In this document: positions 61,520-64,000 of the stretch, one piece after another
Position numbering within the stretch: position 1 is the stretch's first letter
How the letters are laid out: every line of letters starts with the position of its first letter
From: Flavobacteriaceae bacterium CP2B
GTDB lineage: Bacteria > Bacteroidota > Bacteroidia > Flavobacteriales > Flavobacteriaceae
NCBI GenBank assembly: GCA_001683825.1
Contig: LXTR01000056.1
Coordinates: 59,924 to 123,923, forward strand
Reading direction: 5' to 3'
Length of the DNA: 64,000 nucleotides
The notes under the pieces: generated by a model
The model's input: only the letters and a program-made list of their open reading frames with translations
The model's database searches: none
What the model was told of the DNA's origin: nothing
Made by a program: the position numbers and the translations under genes

Positions 61520-64000
61520 ATGAATTCCAGGGATATCCGGACTACATTTTTAAACTTTTTTAAGGAAAAGAACCACAAAATTGTGCCTTCTGCCCCCATG
61601 GTCATTAAGGATGATCCTACGTTGATGTTTACCAATGCCGGAATGAACCAGTTCAAGGAGTTTTTCCTGGGCCACTCCCCGGTGAAACACCCCAGGGTAA
61701 CCGATTCCCAAAAATGCCTGAGGGTCAGTGGGAAACACAACGACCTGGAGGAGGTGGGCAAGGATACCTACCACCATACCATGTTCGAAATGCTGGGGAA
61801 CTGGAGTTTTGGGGATTACTTCAAAAAAGAGGCTATTGGCTGGGCCTGGGAACTGCTCACCGAGGTTTATAAAATTGATAAAGACCGCCTGTACGCTACC
61901 GTTTTTGAAGGTAGCAAGGACGAGGACCGCCTTGAGATGGACCATGAGGCATTCCGGTTTTGGGAAACCCACTTACCCAAAGACCGGATCCTGATGGGGA
62001 ACAAGAAAGACAACTTTTGGGAAATGGGGGAACAGGGACCCTGCGGCCCCTGTTCGGAGATCCATATCGATATCCGGTCGGATGAGGAACGTTCCGCGGT
62101 ACCCGGTGCTTCCCTGGTCAACCAGGACCATCCACAAGTGGTGGAGATATGGAACCTGGTGTTCATACAGTTCAACCGCAAGGCCAACGGCCAACTGGAA
62201 ACCCTGCCCAAAAAGCACGTGGATACCGGGATGGGTTTTGAACGCCTGTGCATGGTGCTCCAGGGCAAACAATCCAGCTATGATACCGATGTGTTCGGCC
62301 CGCTCATCCGTGAAATTGAAGGCATCACCAACACTGCCTACGGAAAGAAAACCGAAGTGGACATTGCCATCAGGGTAATTGCCGACCACCTCAGGGCGGG
62401 GGCTTTTTCCATAGCCGACGGACAGTTACCCGGGAATACCGGGGCTGGCTACGTCATCCGCAGGATCCTGAGAAGGGCCATCCGCTACGGCTTCACCTTC
62501 CTGGATACCAGGGAGCCTTTTATGTACCGGTTGGTTGGGGTACTGGCCGATTCAATGGGCCAGGCCTTCCCCGAACTCAGGGATCAAAAACACCTGATAG
62601 AAAACGTCATCCAGGAAGAAGAGCATTCCTTCCTGCGTACCCTGGAACAGGGGCTGGTATTGCTCGATAGCATGATCAAAAAAGCCAGTGACAAAACCAT
62701 AGAGGGCCACAAGGCCTTTGAATTGTACGATACCTTTGGTTTCCCCATAGACCTTACCGCGCTCATCCTGGAGGAGAAAGGATTCAGCCTGGATGAGGAG
62801 GGGTTCAACAAGGCCATGCAGGAGCAAAAGGACCGCTCCCGAAAGGCCTCCGAAGTTACCAAGGGAGATTGGACGGTGCTGAAAGAAGGGGCCGGCCAGG
62901 AATTTGTCGGATATGATACGCTGCGGACGGAAACCTCACTGCTAAAGTACCGCAAGGTGCGGTCTAAAAAGGAAGGCGAACACTACCAGATGGTGCTGAA
63001 CCCAACCCCCTTTTACCCTGAGGGGGGAGGCCAGGTAGGCGACAAGGGGTATTTGGAATCTGCCAATGGGGACGTAGTCTATATCCTGGACACCAGGAAG
63101 GAAAACAACGAGATCATCCACCTGAGTGAGACCCTGCCCAGGGACCTGGGGGAAAGCCTTATGGCGGTAGTAGATCAAAAGCAACGGCAGAGAACCGCCA
63201 GGAACCATACAGCTACCCACCTGCTGCACCAGGCGCTCCGCCAGATCCTGGGCACCCATGTGGAGCAAAAGGGCTCCGCGGTGCATTCGGGATATTTGCG
63301 ATTTGATTTCTCACATTTTGCCAGGCTGACAGCCGAAGAAATCCAGGATGTGGAAGATTTCGTCAATGCGCGCATTTCGGAGCGCTTACCGCTCGAGGAA
63401 CGCCGGCATATCCCGATGAAGCAGGCACAGGAGGAAGGCGCCATTGCCCTTTTCGGCGAAAAATACGGTGATCATGTGCGCACCGTGCGTTTCGGGGATT
63501 CCATAGAACTATGCGGGGGAACCCATGTGGACAATACTTCGGAAATATGGCATTTCAAAATAACATCGGAAGGGGCCATTGCCGCCGGGGTCCGCAGGAT
63601 TGAAGCCATCACCTCCGGGGCGGTACTGGAGTATTTCCGGGAAAACGAACGGCAGCTGCAGGCGGTCCAGGAGTTGTTAAAGGGCTCCCAGGACCCGGTG
63701 CAGGCGGTGCAGTCCCTTCAGGAAGACAACAAAAAACTGCAAAAGGAGCTGGAGCAAATGCTCAAGGAAAAAGCAGGCCGACTTAAAGAGGAACTCCTGG
63801 GCGAGCTCCGGGAGATAGACGGGGTAAATTTCCTCGCAAAGGAGGTGAGCCTGGATGCTTCGGGTATCAAGGACCTTTCCTTCGCCATGGGCCAACAGCG
63901 GGACAACCTTTTCCTTCTACTGGCATCGCGACAGGACGGGAAGGCCATTGTATCCTGTTATATTTCCAAACCCCTGGTAGCCAGCCGCGGGCTGAACGCG
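61520..64000 (+). CDS. alaS: Alanyl-tRNA synthetase (3' partial)
   Basis: The frame runs from the ATG at 61520 to the window edge, 827 codons without a stop. The class II catalytic domain has motif 1 in [23 protein letters not shown] and motif 2 around [21 protein letters not shown]; motif 3 is in [10 protein letters not shown]. The editing domain with the zinc site (NHTATHLLH and CGGTHV) spans about 550-690, and the start of the coiled coil and C-Ala domain follows. It charges tRNA-Ala with alanine and clears mischarged Ser/Gly. About 40-50 residues are probably missing at the end. Confidence 0.98.
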   Translation, partial: MNSRDIRTTFLNFFKEKNHKIVPSAPMVIKDDPTLMFTNAGMNQFKEFFLGHSPVKHPRVTDSQKCLRVSGKHNDLEEVGKDTYHHTMFEMLGNWSFGDYFKKEAIGWAWELLTEVYKIDKDRLYATVFEGSKDEDRLEMDHEAFRFWETHLPKDRILMGNKKDNFWEMGEQGPCGPCSEIHIDIRSDEERSAVPGASLVNQDHPQVVEIWNLVFIQFNRKANGQLETLPKKHVDTGMGFERLCMVLQGKQSSYDTDVFGPLIREIEGITNTAYGKKTEVDIAIRVIADHLRAGAFSIADGQLPGNTGAGYVIRRILRRAIRYGFTFLDTREPFMYRLVGVLADSMGQAFPELRDQKHLIENVIQEEEHSFLRTLEQGLVLLDSMIKKASDKTIEGHKAFELYDTFGFPIDLTALILEEKGFSLDEEGFNKAMQEQKDRSRKASEVTKGDWTVLKEGAGQEFVGYDTLRTETSLLKYRKVRSKKEGEHYQMVLNPTPFYPEGGGQVGDKGYLESANGDVVYILDTRKENNEIIHLSETLPRDLGESLMAVVDQKQRQRTARNHTATHLLHQALRQILGTHVEQKGSAVHSGYLRFDFSHFARLTAEEIQDVEDFVNARISERLPLEERRHIPMKQAQEEGAIALFGEKYGDHVRTVRFGDSIELCGGTHVDNTSEIWHFKITSEGAIAAGVRRIEAITSGAVLEYFRENERQLQAVQELLKGSQDPVQAVQSLQEDNKKLQKELEQMLKEKAGRLKEELLGELREIDGVNFLAKEVSLDASGIKDLSFAMGQQRDNLFLLLASRQDGKAIVSCYISKPLVASRGLNA

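Overview
The window looks like a chromosome segment of a flavobacterium (phylum Bacteroidota). The evidence is SusC/SusD outer-membrane pairs, promoters of the Bacteroidota type (TTTG, about 19 bases, then TAnnTTTG), lipoproteins with flavobacterial lipoboxes, and A-rich leaders instead of strong Shine-Dalgarno sites. Housekeeping genes at the right end (era, der, merR-type regulator, M23 peptidase, alaS) and the sulfur genes at the left end are visibly richer in G+C than the middle (about 7-53 kb), which reads as accessory DNA.

Left end (1-6.7 kb): a sulfide/sulfane-sulfur oxidation cluster. It holds a persulfide-dioxygenase-like protein with two rhodanese domains (cut by the window edge), a one-cysteine peroxiredoxin, a small rhodanese, a haem-binding DUF3365 lipoprotein, an Asp/Glu racemase-family protein, a sulfide:quinone oxidoreductase, an orphan module resembling the C-terminus of cytochrome bd subunit II, and a two-gene YeeE/YedE transporter. 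Four promoters in this cluster carry the same palindrome TGTAAC-N4-GTTACA. In all four its centre is exactly 33 bases upstream of the centre of the -7 box, which points to one Crp/Fnr-type activator controlling the cluster.

7.0-12 kb: an initiator tRNA-Met gene is the target of a small integrative element (7072-11619) bounded by 44-bp copies of the tRNA 3' half. A tyrosine recombinase sits next to the right end. Right of it lie 128-bp tandem repeats, a further tRNA-end scar and a third terminator, suggesting repeated integration at this site. Small accessory genes in and beyond the element (unknown protein, a mini TonB-plug-like lipoprotein, an epimerase, a broken DinB gene) are separated by fold-back elements that resemble integron attC sites, although no integron integrase is visible.

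13.8-18.2 kb: a secreted GH65-like glycosidase, a Crp/Fnr regulator with SnoaL-like and DoxX genes, and a GNAT acetyltransferase. A decayed 1.8-kb stretch with a serine-recombinase remnant follows.

20-50.6 kb: a large catabolic locus. A tightly coupled seven-gene operon (class III aminotransferase, class I aldolase, FGGY kinase, NagB-like isomerase/deaminase, amidohydrolase, ceramidase-fold hydrolase, sodium:solute symporter) is followed by Asp-box (sialidase-like) lipoproteins, HpaI-type aldolase, aldo/keto reductase, Gfo/Idh/MocA and short-chain dehydrogenases. On the opposite strand are a beta-propeller protein, DoxX, SusD, SusC, a three-domain metallophosphoesterase and a HisD-like dehydrogenase. 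A DeoR-family regulator closes the locus. A long shared operator-like sequence occurs upstream of the aminotransferase operon, the HisD-like gene and the phosphoesterase/SusCD block, with a weaker match before deoR itself, tying the locus into one probable regulon. The substrate cannot be read from the sequence; an N-acylated amino sugar or amino polyol is my inference.

50.9-64 kb: lipid A/phosphoethanolamine transferase, diacylglycerol-kinase-family protein, an AGCS amino-acid symporter, era, a membrane protein, der, a G+C-rich non-coding block, a five-gene operon (M23 peptidase, MerR-type regulator, LemA and two TPM-domain proteins), and alaS running off the right edge.
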